Below are positions 32,873-44,062 of a DNA stretch of 64,000 nucleotides, one piece after another. Origin of the DNA: Odiellus spinosus. Lineage: Eukaryota; Arthropoda; Arachnida; Opiliones; Phalangiidae. A program made the position numbers and the translations under genes. The notes below the pieces were generated by a model. That model had not been told where the DNA came from. It saw nothing but the letters and a program-made list of their open reading frames with translations, and did no database searches. The DNA is taken from positions 2,558,159 to 2,622,158 of the forward strand of contig OY987228.1 in assembly GCA_963920705.1 (NCBI GenBank), given 5' to 3'. Within the stretch, counting starts at the first letter, position 1. Every line of letters starts with the position of its first letter.

Positions 32873-33590
32873 GACAATATACTATTTTACTCAAAAACAA
32901 GTGTTAAAATTAATAAGGTTGCAATTGTGAGAATTGATAAGAGAGAGAAATTACTAAATTTTGAAGCCGGGTAATAGGCCTTATTATAAAATAATCTTGG
33001 AAACGAATAAAAGAACCGTTAAAAAGCACCCGTTTGTATTGATGATGGTCCCTTTTTTCAAGGCTGGTACAAAGTGTAGGATTTTCTATACTTTTTCCAG
33101 CCTTGAAACTAACAAAAAGAGCCGTTAAATAGAACCCGTTTATGCGGAAGATGGGACTTTTTTTCAAGGTTGAGACGTAGTCGGAATTTATGTTATCGTC
33201 TATTCGGGACAACTCTGTTTTCAAACCACTCTTCCCTGTTTCGGCTCGAAAATCTAAATACGGCGGTCTTCTCTTGTCTTTTCGTAGGATACAGTTGTCT
33301 AAAAATTTTGAGAGCTCTATGATGGGTATTTATTTCCTAGTAGTACATCACATTTTTGTACACTAACTTGTAAGAAATCCCTTAATATTTTCATAAACAA
33401 TAGCATTGTGGAATGAGAGTCCCCAAATAATTTGAGATTCTCTTTAAATTTAAAACATTCACCACCATCTTAACCTATGATCAGATAGTAGTAGTATCAA
33501 TATGTTGTAAAAAATATATTTATAAAACTATACCAATATAAGATTGCCCCGAACAACTTTTTTTCCAAACCTAGTTATTTAATCTAATCT
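32873..33590. repeat. Direct duplication, copy 1
   Basis: Matches 34341-34894 in the same orientation with indels (words AATCTAAATACGGC, TCTTCTCTTGTC, AGTAGTACATCACATT, TTTGAGATTCTCTTTAAATT). Might be a pair of LTR-like or tandem-duplicate units; ends do not show TG..CA. Confidence 0.75.
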
Positions 33591-33614
33591 AGGGTTGTAA
33601 GGCGAAATATTTCA

Positions 33615-33976
33615 CTAACCAGATTTCATAATCTTAGGGTGATAAATTTAAATTAAAAATTAATGATCAATGTAATGTGGTAGCGTGTAAGTTGTGAAAT
33701 TTTGGGAGAGAAGTTTTTTTGCCGTTTTCAAAACGCCATACATAGTTATTTAACTATAATGATAGTAGATTAACACTAATCTATTATCATTATAGTTAAA
33801 TACCTATGTATGGCATTTGGAAAATGGCAGGAAAACCTCTCTCCCAAAATTTCAAAACTTACCCGAGTTAATGATTGAAACACGCGGTAAAGCTTTGCAC
33901 ACGCTACAATCTTACGTTGATATTTAATTTTTTACTTAAAAACTAATCACCCTAAAACTATGAAACCTGGTTAGGG
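33615..33976. mobile_element. Palindromic MITE family C
   Basis: Long inverted arms from CTAACCAGATTTCATAATCT (left) to the complement ending GAAACCTGGTTAGGG (right), meeting at an almost perfect central hairpin (TTTAACTATAATGATAGTAG). A related copy lies at 50536-50924, and flanking homology (AATTGTGGCTTTTAAAAATC) follows both. Confidence 0.85.
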
Positions 33977-34340
33977 AGATAAAATAAACGAATTTGCAAA
34001 ACATATATTTTAATTGTGGCTTTTAAAAATCATTAAAGACCTGAAAAGGGCAAAACCCTTCAAATTTGGTCAGTTTCCCCCCTTTGAGACGTGCATCAGT
34101 TTGGGGGAGTTTTGTAAATCTCGAGAATTCATTTATTCGCGGATTTCGGCTGATTGCCGGGGCTTCTATAGCGCGAGCGCAGCCGAAGCGCGTGATCGAG
34201 GAGGCTATGGCCGTTTGCGCCCTCTACAGGAGGTTTCTTCAGGGGTTGAAAGCATGATCGAGTCCCATTTAATAGCATGCAGTTCATGAACCTAGGTAAG
34301 CTTTTGGTCTTTCATTAAAGGTATAAAGGAGTCCCCATTA

Positions 34341-34894
34341 CAATATATTATTTTACTCAAAAACCAGTGTTAAAATGAAGTATGCGAGACGCTAATAAGG
34401 TTGCAATTGCGAGACTTGATAAGAGAGAAATTACAGATTTTGGAAGCGTGTTATTCATTATTGCCGGGTAATTCCAGACAACCCCAGTTTCAAACCACTC
34501 TTTCGGTGTGAAAATCTAAATACGGCAGTCTTCTCTTGTCCTTTCATAGTATGCTAGTAGAATATTTACTAAATTCAGTTGTCTAAAAATTTTAAAAGCT
34601 CTATGATGGATATTTCTTTCATAGTAGTACATCACATTCTAGAACACTAACAAATCGCGTAATATTTTCGTAAACAACAGCGCTGTGGAATGAGCACCCT
34701 CAAATAATTTGAGATTCTCTTTAAATTTAAGACATTCAACACCATCTAAACGTTCGATTATAGTAGTATCAATATGTTGTAAAAAAATATTTATGAAACT
34801 ATACCATAGGCGGATTATCTTCTCCGCCTATGACTATACCAATATAAGTTGCCCCAAACAACAGTTTTTCTAAACCTAGTTATTTAATCTATGT
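34341..34894. repeat. Direct duplication, copy 2
   Basis: Second copy of 32873-33590, shorter by deletions. Confidence 0.75.
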
Positions 34895-35169
34895 AACCGG
34901 GAAATATTTTGGGAGGATTCCTCTACTTATTTTCTATCATATTCTCTAATCTATTTTCCCCAGGGTTACTTCTTTCCTTTCGGAGGAATTGTGAGGAGAT
35001 CCCTTTAAAGGGATACTATTAGCTGAAATGAAGTATTTTTTTCCCCGATTCTTTATGTAAAAATATGCTCCCCTGACGTTTTTCATAATTTTTGAAGTAC
35101 AAATACTATTATAGCGATTTCCACCGGGACGTTTCGAGCGCTCCGAGAGAGGGCTCCGAACTCGATTTT

Positions 35170-35424
35170 TGTTATGATTTTAAAAAAAAAAAATATTTTT
35201 ATTGCTTGGCTAATATATTTGGGTTAGAATATAACTGATTATAATTACACTAATGATTTAAATTTAAACTGGATGACTATCATAACTCAACTGATTAAAA
35301 CTTTCTCTAAACTAGCAGACGATACCTCTGTTATGCATATGTAGGTGATGACGTCATTTGTGACTACCGCCACCTATCTGATTTTTAATGGCAAAGCTCA
35401 TGGGTCATAATTTGAAATCCTACA
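35170..35424 (-). repeat. copia-2 3' LTR
   Basis: 255 bp bounded by TG...CA. It lacks a 35-bp stretch present in the other LTR (around 48686-48720). The adjacent purine tract reads AAAGAGGGGGAGAAT on the minus strand (35425-35439). Confidence 0.9.
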
Positions 35425-35464
35425 ATTCTCCCCCTCTTTGACATTCTGTAATAATCGTAACAGA

Positions 35465-36389
35465 TCAAGTTAATGTTAACATTTTTCTACAATTAATAAA
35501 GCTTTGCTTATTTAAGGCTTTCGTTAATACATCCGCAGCATTTTCTTTTGAGCGTACAAATTTTAAATTAAATAGATTTTGTTCGAATTTGTCCTTTAAA
35601 AAATGGTACCTTATATCTATGTGCTTTGAGCGATGTTTCTCTATAGAATTTTTCGCGAAACAAATAGCTGATTCATTATCACATAAAACGATTGGTTTTT
35701 CTAATTGCGTATTAAAGTTACTATTCAATTCTTCTATAATTGGTAGTAACCACAAAAGTTCTTTGACTGCCTCGGTTAGTGCCATGTATTCAGCCTCCAT
35801 TGTTGACAGGGAAACTGATTTCTGTTTACATGACCTCCACGAAAAAGGTGATGCGCCGAAATAACACACGTAGCCGCAAGTTGATTTTCGCGTGTCTTTG
35901 TCCGCTGCCCAATCACTATCCGAGTAAATGATTAATTTCGCGTTTAAATCCTTCGTGTAGTGTAGCCCGTAATCCGCCGTCGTAATCACGTATCGCGCTA
36001 ATTGAATTGTTGCCAATGAGTATATCCGGGATTTGAATTGAACTGTGAGAGGGTAATTACGGCGAAAAGGATATCTGGACGTGTTCTTTGCGCTAAGTAT
36101 AATAATGAACCGATGACAGCTTGATACGGGTATTTCTTCATTTTTTCTTGTTCCTGAGGTTCAGTTGGGCAATCGGCCCTCGTAAGTTGGTTAGTAGGAA
36201 TCAGTGGTAAACTGACTGGCTCTACGCAATTGATCTGATATTTCTTAGCCATTTCCTTTACGTATTTTTCTTGGTGTAATTTGATACCTTCTGAATTTAT
36301 GTCCAATTCGACTCCAAGAATTTTCTTTAATGGTCCCATATTCTTTATTTCGTAAATACTGGATATCTTCTTAAAAACTGATTTTAGTT
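35465..36389 (-). pseudogene. copia-2 pol, 3' segment (RT end, RNase H)
   Basis: Two overlapping frames (36408-35998 and 36016-35465) hold the end of RT (EIKNMGPLKKILGVELDI, YQAVIGSLLYLAQRTRPD) and copia RNase H (YSDSDWAADKDTRKSTCGY, SLSTMEAEYMALTEAVKEL, CDNESAICFAKN, RSKHIDIRYHFLKDK). A frameshift lies near 36000-36015. The segment continues from 44578 across the gypsy-1 insertion. Confidence 0.9.
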
Positions 36390-36897
36390 TGTAACAGTCT
36401 GACCCCACACCCCCCTTTTTTTTTTTTTTTCACTCTTCTCGATCGTCTGCTCTCAAAAAAACTTTGCATATATTTTTTATTATTTATATTGTCAAATTTT
36501 CTTATGTCCGGTCAAGGTCAGGACAGACAGAGTTTTTACGCGGTATTAGTTTTTTAGCGGGGGGATAAAACCAGCCCCTCGCCCGACAAAAGGAGAGAAC
36601 TCTCTCATCATTCAGTCGGGCAACTTCGTATTTTTTGTTTTATCCGCAAAAGTAATTCCTGTCGCGAGTACTTTTATAGAACGCGTTGGAAACTACTGAC
36701 TGTCAATCAATGGATAATTTGGTAATAAATCCTTTTCTTATTTAATAATCGAACTCTTGTCTTTATTTATTGTTTTCCGGTGAATTTTAATTCTTCGGCA
36801 CGTATCGAACCCCTATTTTAGTTTTCATTTTCTTTTCTAATTGTTAGCGGACAATTTATTGGCCTGTATTATTAGCTTAACTACTTAGTCCGTTACA
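36390..36897 (+). repeat. gypsy-1 5' LTR
   Basis: 508 bp, TG...CA, differing from the 3' LTR only by a poly-T length change and a handful of substitutions. About ten bases after it comes TGGCGAGCCAACCAGG, a possible primer-binding site; the tRNA is not identified. Confidence 0.9.
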
Positions 36898-36993
36898 TAA
36901 GAAGAGTGGCGAGCCAACCAGGATACGTGCACGGAATTAATTAAGACAAAAATTTCGATTTTTAAAATTTTCCATTGTTTATTTACGCGCGAA

Positions 36994-38145
36994 ATGTCTC
37001 AAACGTCTGGGAGTTCAGCGGGTTCGGGCGGTCCGTCCCGTCAGATAAAGTCTAGTCCAGGCCGAGGAGTCGGCCGAGGTAGAGGCCAGGCTACGATAGG
37101 TAGACCGACCTTTCTACAGTCTATAGCCTCACAACCAGTAGTTCCACCACCAGTGCAAACTGCGGTTGGACCATCAGTTCCGACTGTCACTATCTCACCC
37201 CCGGTAGCCTCTAGCTCGACTTTAACCCCGGAAGCGCTAACTTTTTTAGCTAATCAAATTAATGTAGGAGGTAGTAGACCTATACCCCCGCCGAAAAATA
37301 AACCTAAACCCCCAAGAGATTTATATTTTTATGGGAAAGAAGGAGAAAGCGCGCCAGAGTTTTTGAGAGCGTTACAAGAATTTGTCAATTACAATGATAA
37401 GACTGACCCTGAGATAGTTTTACTTTTGCCTCTCGTCTTAAGGGGTCGTGCATTAACGTGGTTTCGTGACCTAGGGACCCCGTTAGTTCCTTTAACTTGG
37501 GCTACTTTTCAAGGATTATTTCGCGATTATTTTTTCTCTGCAAGAGCAGAAGAAAATTTGAGATTATCTATCGCGCAATACCGTCAAACTCGCGGTGTGT
37601 CTTTTGCCACCTTTATAGCGAACGTGACTGGTATGAATCAAAATTTACGTAGGCCTTATTCAGAAACCGAGTTAATTAGTATTTTACGTAGAACAGTATA
37701 TCCTGAGATCGCGATACATGTAATTGACCCTAATATTACGAGTTTGAGGGAATTCTCGGAAAAATGTACAATTTCCGAAGAAATTTTACGAATGACCCCT
37801 TCAAGCTCGCTGTACGCCCTCAAGGCCGAGGCCGTGAAAAATGAGTCAGGCGAAAGAGAAAGAGGCAGGAGAGAGAGCTCTCCTGTACGTTCAGTGGGCC
37901 AAAACCAACACGTTAAAAAATCAGCTGGTAAACAAGCAGGGCGAGCACCCAAACAATCAGTTTCTCCCGCTAGTAAACCGGAAGTTTCCCGTCGAGGATT
38001 AGAATCGGTACAATGTTTTAAATGTGGGAATTTTGGGCACTACGCACCTGATTGCCCTGATTTAGCTCAAGCAAAGGTTAAGCCTCAGGAAAACAAGAAA
38101 GCGGGAAGACCCGAAGGGGGCCGTCCTCCCGCTCAAAACGAATAA
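36994..38145 (+). CDS. gag: gypsy-1 Gag
   Basis: 383 codons. N-terminus rich in Ser/Gly with an RG motif (GRGVGRGRGQ, about residues 25-34), then a capsid-like retrotransposon Gag domain (about 105-270; FYGKEGESAPEFLRALQEF, LTWFRDLGTP), a charged linker, and a CCHC zinc knuckle C341-x2-C344-x4-H349-x4-C354 (CFKCGNFGHYAPDC). It forms the particle and packages RNA. The pol frame lies at -1 relative to gag, and the frames overlap by about 65 nt (38082-38145), which implies a -1 ribosomal frameshift; no canonical heptamer is obvious. First ATG after the leader is used. Confidence 0.95.
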   Translation: MSQTSGSSAGSGGPSRQIKSSPGRGVGRGRGQATIGRPTFLQSIASQPVVPPPVQTAVGPSVPTVTISPPVASSSTLTPEALTFLANQINVGGSRPIPPPKNKPKPPRDLYFYGKEGESAPEFLRALQEFVNYNDKTDPEIVLLLPLVLRGRALTWFRDLGTPLVPLTWATFQGLFRDYFFSARAEENLRLSIAQYRQTRGVSFATFIANVTGMNQNLRRPYSETELISILRRTVYPEIAIHVIDPNITSLREFSEKCTISEEILRMTPSSSLYALKAEAVKNESGERERGRRESSPVRSVGQNQHVKKSAGKQAGRAPKQSVSPASKPEVSRRGLESVQCFKCGNFGHYAPDCPDLAQAKVKPQENKKAGRPEGGRPPAQNE

Positions 38146-40823
38146 AACCCTCACTAGATTTAGGATCTATGGTTGTGCGAAAGGGAAAGAAAGATCAACC
38201 TGTAGCCATAGATGCAATTTTTTCGTACGGTAAATTTTTAGTTAGACTAGATTCTGGTGCCGACGCTTGTTTCATTTCGATGGAACAGTGGCGCGCCTTA
38301 AACCAAAGATTAGACGAAACCCCCACAATACCCTTAGAGGAAGAAGAAACTAAATGAATTATATTAGGTGATGGTAGATATACTTTTACAAAAGGAGAAG
38401 CCAATATTTCGTTTCTTCTCGGTTCATTGAAAATTGAACAAGATTTTCATATTGTCCCTTCTCTTCCAAATGATTTTATTCTGGGAAAAGACTTTCTTTA
38501 CAAGTATAGGGCGGTCTTAGATTTTGGCAAGAAGACCTGTCAAATAGAGGGACATACCTTCCAATTTTCGACAAATAAACCGGGATTTAAGGAACCAACC
38601 CCTTCTCTAATAGAAGATATAGATAAGGCTGTCGATTCTCCGAATCTTGACCAAAGACAAAAACAGGAATTGAAGGAGTTATTACTCCGATTTCCTAAAT
38701 TGTTCGCGGAAAAAGCGGGTCGAACGAACCTTGTCTATCACGAAATTCATACCACCACCGATGTTCCAGTAAGTCAGCGAGCTTACCAAGTAAGCGACGC
38801 TAAGAAACGAATCATTGAGGAACATATCCACGAGATGATACGCGATGGTATCATAAAACCATCTGTCAGTCCTTACGCCTCTCCTGTCGTTTTAGTACAG
38901 CAGAAGGGCGACAAGATTCGCTTCTGCGTGGACTACAGAAAATTGAACCAAATAACCGTGAAGGATCCATATCCTATACCACGAATTGACGATCTTTTAG
39001 GAAAAATGGGAACACCTAAATTTATAACTGCACTAGACCTCAAAAGCGGTTATTGGCAAATCGAGTTACATCCACAATCTAAACCGAAGACTGCATTCAT
39101 CACGCACGCTGGAAAATTTGAATTTGAAGTTCTTCCGTTCGGAGTCGTCAACGGGCCCTCAAGTTTTGAGAGACTTGTTGATGAAGTATTCCGAGACGGT
39201 CAACATTTCTCAGTTTCTGTCTATCTCGATGACATCATCATACCATCAGAGACTTGGGAGGACCATTTAAAGGCTTTGGAGTATGCACTAACGAAACTAT
39301 CCGACGCTGGTCTTACCTTACAGACGAAGAAATGTCGTTTCGCCCAGAACGAAGCGGTCGTCCTCGGACACGTCATAAATGAACGTGGAATTCATATTGA
39401 TCCCGCCAAAACGGAAGCAATAGTCAAATTTCCAACACCAAAGAACGTGAAGGATATTCAAAGATTTCTCGGCTTAGCTGGATGGCACCGAAAATTTATT
39501 CCGCAATTTTCAAAGATAGCAGAACCTCTTAATCTCCTGAAAAGGAAGGATATTCCATTTCACTGGGGAGAAAAACAACAAGTGGCCTTCGATCAACTCA
39601 AAAATGCCATTTGCACTGCTCCACCATTGGCAGCATATAACTCATCTCTCCCGTGTATTCTGACAACCGATGCCAGTTACGCAGGATTGGGCGCTTTCCT
39701 GTCCCAAATCCAAGGAGATGTCGAAGTTCCAATTGCCTATGCTAGCAAGATCATACGAGGTGCTCAACTAAATTATACCACAACAGAGAAAGAATGCCTC
39801 GCGATTTATTGGGGAGTACAAAAGTTCCGTCCTTATCTAGAAAACAAACCATTCACAGTGATCACGGACCATAAGGCATTGCAGTGGTTGTTTAATTTGA
39901 AGGAACCGAATTCACGTCTTGTTCGTTGGGCAATGTACTTACAGACTTTTGATTTCAAGATTATACATAAAAAGGGAGTGGAGAATCGGGTTGCCGACGC
40001 TTTGTCAAGAGCTCCGGTATCTCTCTTAACACTCTCCTTGAGTACATCAAGTTCCAGCGGATCGACAAGTAATTCTGGTGGCAGTACTTCTACTGAATCT
40101 CCTTCTAGCGGTTCTTCCAGTGAAGACCGTCTACATCTTCCAGGAGATCATGCAATGTACCTCGCCTTTACTCTAGATGAGATCAGAACAGCACAAAAGG
40201 AAGATCCAACTATAAAGGAAATCATTACCTTGTTATCAGGTCCAAACCCCAAGAGACATAAATTCTTCGAAATGAAAAACAACGTAGTCTACCGCAGATC
40301 AATCAGACGATTACCGCCAAAGATATATTTACCTTTGCGTCTGCGGAGGGAAGTCCTCCGTCTATCCCACGATCATCCTTTATCCGGACATCGAGGACGG
40401 GATAGAACATTGGACAAGGTGAAAGTTCGATACTGGTGGCCATCGCTCAAAGAAGATGTGATAGATTATGTACGTGGTTGTACTTTGTGTCAAATGCATA
40501 AAGCCCGAAACAGTAAAATACCAGGATTAATGCAGCCAACAGCTTTATCTGAACCATTTGATCTACTAGGAGTAGATATCATGGGACCTTTGCCAGCGAG
40601 TAAACGTCACTACAAGTATTTACTCGTCTTCACGGACTATTCAACAAAATTTGTTGAACTACATCCTCTACGGAACATTACCGCGAAGAACTGCGCAAAG
40701 AAGCTTATTTCATTAATAATACGGTATGGCTGTCCTAAGACCATTGTCAGCGACAATGGGACGCAATTTGTTTCTCAGCTATGGAAGGACTTATTGAAGA
40801 TGTTCAAAATTAGACCGAGATAA
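38146..40823 (+). pseudogene. pol: gypsy-1 Pol: protease, RT, RNase H, integrase core (broken)
   Basis: Protease with catalytic RLDSGADACF near 38245-38280; an in-frame TGA at 38355-38357 interrupts it and the frame continues to 40823. RT has FVDYRKLN-type and LDLKSGYWQIEL blocks and the YLDD active site at 39222-39233 (VYLDDIIIPS). RNase H starts at TTDASYAGLGAF. Integrase has the HHCC region (HPLSGHRGRD ... CTLCQMHK) and two catalytic Asp blocks (LLGVDIMGPLP, IVSDNGTQF). One base appears to be lost near 40812, ending the frame at KIRPR; the rest of integrase follows in another frame at 40853. Length and order are normal for gypsy; as it stands it cannot make full Pol. Confidence 0.9.
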
Positions 40824-42301
40824 TCACTCCTTACCATCCTCAAGCAAATCTAGTGGAAAGAGTCAATCGTGTCATTGGAGAACTCATCTCGATGTTCGTA
40901 GGAGAAGATCATAGGAATTGGGATGAAAATATTCCGTTCATTCAGTTCGTAATCAACTCAACACCTCACTCTACAACTGGAAGATCTCCATTTTTTCTCA
41001 ATATGGGAAGAGAACCCAGAATACCGTGGGATTTAGATATAGGGATTCCACTCAAAGACTTCGCAGAAAGATCCACTACTACGGATTCGTTGGCTAAACA
41101 ACTCGCTCTTTCGAGAAAAATGGCCGAAAAAGCCAAGGCTCATCAGAAGCGATATTACGATCAAAGAAGAGCGGGAATTGAATTTCCCGTCGGCGCTTTG
41201 GTCTGGAAAGCAACTCATCCGATTTCACAAGCTGCTGCCAACATATCCGCGAAATTATGTCCCAAGTGGGAAGGACCGTATAAAATTTCGCGAAAAATCG
41301 ATCGATTGACTTATCAACTACAAAATCCGGAGACTGGAATCATTATTGGAAATGAAAATATCGCTCATTTGAAACTATATTGGTCTAATAGAGGAGTCTG
41401 TACAGGACCTAATAGAAGCGGAGAAGAACGTATATCATCTGGAGTCCAGACTGATACGTCTCGATCAACTTCATCTTCATCCGATGAATCTATAGTCAGA
41501 CCCCAACGAAGAGTTCGTCATGCTATTAGTACCAGTAATGAAGAAACATCAGCGACCGAGTTACAATCCAGCCCTCGAATTTCAACTTCAAATCAAGAGA
41601 CTCAAACAGATCACCCCTCATCTGCGGAAGGCGAAGTATCCGAACCAGAACCAGTAATACAACCAGATCTGCCAGATCATGGAATTCAGACTGACCTATC
41701 AGATCAATCTAATAATCTACCGGTTCAGGATGACGAAGTCCTCGAGCAGGATGAAGGAGTCGTCCTGTCTGATATACCTAACTTATCTCCAGACGAAGTG
41801 GAGCCAAGACCAATTGTTTCCGATTATCAGGAAGAATCTGATCCGGAAATATTTGAGCTTTTTTCTGATCCTCCTAGAGAATTCCGAATTAACAGAATTC
41901 CTCCATACCAATTACCGGTGAACTACAATGCGAGAGATGATTCTCTCTCGTCTTCTTCAGAAATTACTTCCGATGATGTTACTGAAACATCAGAAGTAGA
42001 TATTAGAGAAGAAGCCCCGTTACCTGGGACTCCAACAACCCCCGGGGAGTTCAAAAACCCATTTAGAAAAGGATGGAGACGAGAAGTAGTGATTAGGAAA
42101 AATCCTCAACCTGATGGTCCGAGCATGGATATTTATTATTATCCTCCTCCGACATTTAAACAGGAGCGAATCCGCTCAATTCCTCATCTTTCGAGATATT
42201 TACATGCTAATAAAATTTCGAACGTAAATTGGCATGAATTTTGCTTCGAGCGACGGTCTATCTCACGAGAACCGTGGGAGACGACTCGACCTGCGAATTA
42301 A
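40824..42301 (+). pseudogene. gypsy-1 integrase C-terminus with MBD-like domain
   Basis: Continuation of integrase after the frameshift: the HPQANLVERVNR block carries the third catalytic residue (Glu), then INSTPHSTTGRSPFFLNMGR, a C-terminal basic barrel-like part (WKATHPISQAAANISAKLCP, WEGPYKISRKI), a 200-residue acidic Ser/Glu-rich linker (about 41400-42030), and an MBD-like domain at 42059-42203. The short tail ends PWETTRPAN. The open frame from 40853 is intact for 482 codons. The domain sits where chromoviruses keep a chromodomain. Confidence 0.9.
42059..42203 (+). CDS. MBD-like domain of gypsy-1 (part of integrase ORF)
   Basis: About 48 residues: KGWRREVVIRKNPQPDG, then MDIYYYPPP, IRSIPHLSRYL. 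Compared with MeCP2, the equivalents of the DNA/methyl-CpG contacts R111 (IRK), D121 and Y123 (DIY) and R133 (IRS) are all present, as is the G-W start and the YL end of the fold. Known MBDs bind symmetrically methylated CpG; binding here is inferred. Confidence 0.75.
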
Positions 42302-42387
42302 ATTATTTGCTTTATTCTAGGGGCCGATGGGCACTTTCTGCCTTCGGGCGTCTCGTCCAGGGAATTCTCCTACCCACTACAATAGTA

Positions 42388-44007
42388 ATGTCAACTCCGT
42401 TCCCTCTAATTTCTACTGGAGCCTTAATCCGAATGGGATTCAAGGAGATCGATGCATTATGGGAATGGGAAGTCCTGGCTTTCAAATATCGATGGGAGAA
42501 TTTTCCACGACCGCTGCTGGTGGGGAGCTCACCGCCAGTCTCTCTCTCTCGACTGGATAATTCCCATCAATTCTTCATGGAACATGCGCTGGTCATTCAG
42601 GATGACCAGTCCCTTCTGCTAATGGACCTGCCATTACTCCGAAAAATGAAAGCGATGGTATGCCCATGTCTTAAATGCGCGGGTCTACTCTACGCTCCGG
42701 GAGTGGATAGATCGCTCACAGGACCGCCTCCCGGATTTGTCCAAGAATGGGTCGGGATCCGACACCAGGGGACTCAAATGTCCACGATTCCTATGTCCAA
42801 GAGAATCCAAGTCAAAGACACTCAAACTGACGAAATAATGGAAGAAGTTTTAATCTTGCAACCAGAAAGAAACGAATTGAAGGACTTATTAACTCCTCCA
42901 ATAACCCCTTCTCCTAGTGAAATGAACTTAGAAGGTCATGAAGCTACAAGAGAAGCTACGGCAAACCTGAACTCTCGCGGTTTCGGTCCTGTTCACTACC
43001 CGTCATCTACGACATCATTTTCTGGTATAATCAGAGGAGCAAATCAGAATGACTGGTCTTCTGGTGCTTGCGGGTATACATCAAGAAGTTATCCGTCTTC
43101 TGGTACTTGCGGGTACACTCCTAGAAGTGATCCGTCTTCCGACAATATATTCCGTTCAAGTACTCTTGGAAGAATGAATGAACCCAATTGGAAGTATGGG
43201 GCGTGCGGGACTGACTCTGGTGGTCATCCGTCTTCATCCTTCTTCACCATAGAAAATAGGTGGGGAGATAGGCCGGCTCCCACCAGGTCCTATTCGGCTC
43301 AACGCTTCCAAGATAGACCGATACATCAACCTCGTCCTTGGGGAAGTTCGTCGACTTGTGCTCCTCGACCACCCACTAATTGTCATCCACAACCAGGCGT
43401 GTGGTTTCCTATGAAACAACCATCGTCATTTACGAAGGCGGCTGACGATTCCTTTAGAATTCCGGAACACTTCTCTTACGATGAGACATTACCAGCGGCA
43501 GAAACAGCGAATCCTACTATTAGGACCCCTAACTCATCGAACACTGATTTACCTCCAAAGGGTAGAGGACGAGGGCGTGGGAGAATTCCTCCCAGTAGCG
43601 CTGTTGTTCAGCAAATAAATGAAAACGCAGTGCAGGCCCCGTCGATGGACAACGTTCCTGTTCCCGCTGTTCAACCGAGACATTTCAGTCCTTCGATGAG
43701 ACGATCTCCGACCTTACGAGGGAGAGATACAAGAGATGAACATTCATCCCACTTCGCCACAGCACCATCGTCCAGAAGTACTTCCGGGAAATCGAGTCGA
43801 GATGCGGAACCATCAACCACAAAATCAAGTACCGACATACGAATAAACCCTTGTAGGAGATGCTTAGTTCATATCCACCATGAACGGGATTGTCACCTGA
43901 AACGCCCTAAACCTTCACGAGCGAAGAAAGAAAGAAAAGCTTATAAAAAGTGGTTGAAAAAGCAAGGCCATCAAGAAAAGCAAACGTCATCTGAAGAATC
44001 CGAATAG
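42388..44007 (+). CDS. gypsy-1 third ORF with CCHC zinc knuckle, not env
   Basis: The frame is open from 42241; the first sensible ATG after the pol stop is 42388 (MSTPFPLISTG), giving 540 codons. N-terminal third is globular-looking (LIRMGFKEIDALWEWEVLAF, then a CPCLKCAG pair); the middle is Ser/Pro/Gly-rich and contains two to three repeats of a CGYTSRSYPSS type; next an RG-rich KGRGRGRGRIPP; the C-terminus has CRRCLVHIHHERDC (C-x2-C-x4-H-x4-C, a retroviral-type knuckle) followed by a Lys/Arg-rich tail. No signal peptide or membrane segment, so it is not an envelope protein. RNA- or DNA-binding is inferred. Unknown family. Confidence 0.75.
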   Translation: MSTPFPLISTGALIRMGFKEIDALWEWEVLAFKYRWENFPRPLLVGSSPPVSLSRLDNSHQFFMEHALVIQDDQSLLLMDLPLLRKMKAMVCPCLKCAGLLYAPGVDRSLTGPPPGFVQEWVGIRHQGTQMSTIPMSKRIQVKDTQTDEIMEEVLILQPERNELKDLLTPPITPSPSEMNLEGHEATREATANLNSRGFGPVHYPSSTTSFSGIIRGANQNDWSSGACGYTSRSYPSSGTCGYTPRSDPSSDNIFRSSTLGRMNEPNWKYGACGTDSGGHPSSSFFTIENRWGDRPAPTRSYSAQRFQDRPIHQPRPWGSSSTCAPRPPTNCHPQPGVWFPMKQPSSFTKAADDSFRIPEHFSYDETLPAAETANPTIRTPNSSNTDLPPKGRGRGRGRIPPSSAVVQQINENAVQAPSMDNVPVPAVQPRHFSPSMRRSPTLRGRDTRDEHSSHFATAPSSRSTSGKSSRDAEPSTTKSSTDIRINPCRRCLVHIHHERDCHLKRPKPSRAKKERKAYKKWLKKQGHQEKQTSSEESE

Positions 44008-44051
44008 ACAGGTTTTTTTTTTTTTTTTGAGGAGACGACCCGAATCTTTTT

Positions 44052-44062
44052 GTGGGGGAGGA
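44052..44062 (+). other. gypsy-1 polypurine tract
   Basis: GTGGGGGAGGA immediately before the TG of the 3' LTR; primes plus-strand DNA synthesis. Confidence 0.75.

Larger units (their letters stand above)
32394..34209. repeat. Inverted pair of a 53-bp CpG-rich sequence
   Basis: The sequence at 32394-32447 (words GATCACGCGCTTCGGCTGCG and TATAGAAGCCCCGGC) is found reversed at 34156-34209, essentially unchanged. The conserved CpGs make it stand out from the AT-rich surroundings. Confidence 0.85.
31350..35111. other. Non-coding, rearranged repeat region
   Basis: No supported gene. Holds three GGCGCGAAA words (32012, 32080, 32510), a direct duplication (32873-33590 and 34341-34894), a 53-bp inverted pair (32394-32447 and 34156-34209), the inverted partner of the 27.5-kb repeat, and one MITE. 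The minus frame at 31485-31745 (86 codons, hydrophobic) matches nothing I recognise. Confidence 0.5.

Noticed and set aside
42241..44007. An envelope gene for gypsy-1 (errantivirus-like)
   Set aside because: No signal peptide, transmembrane helix or furin-like site; has a zinc knuckle and RG-rich stretch instead.
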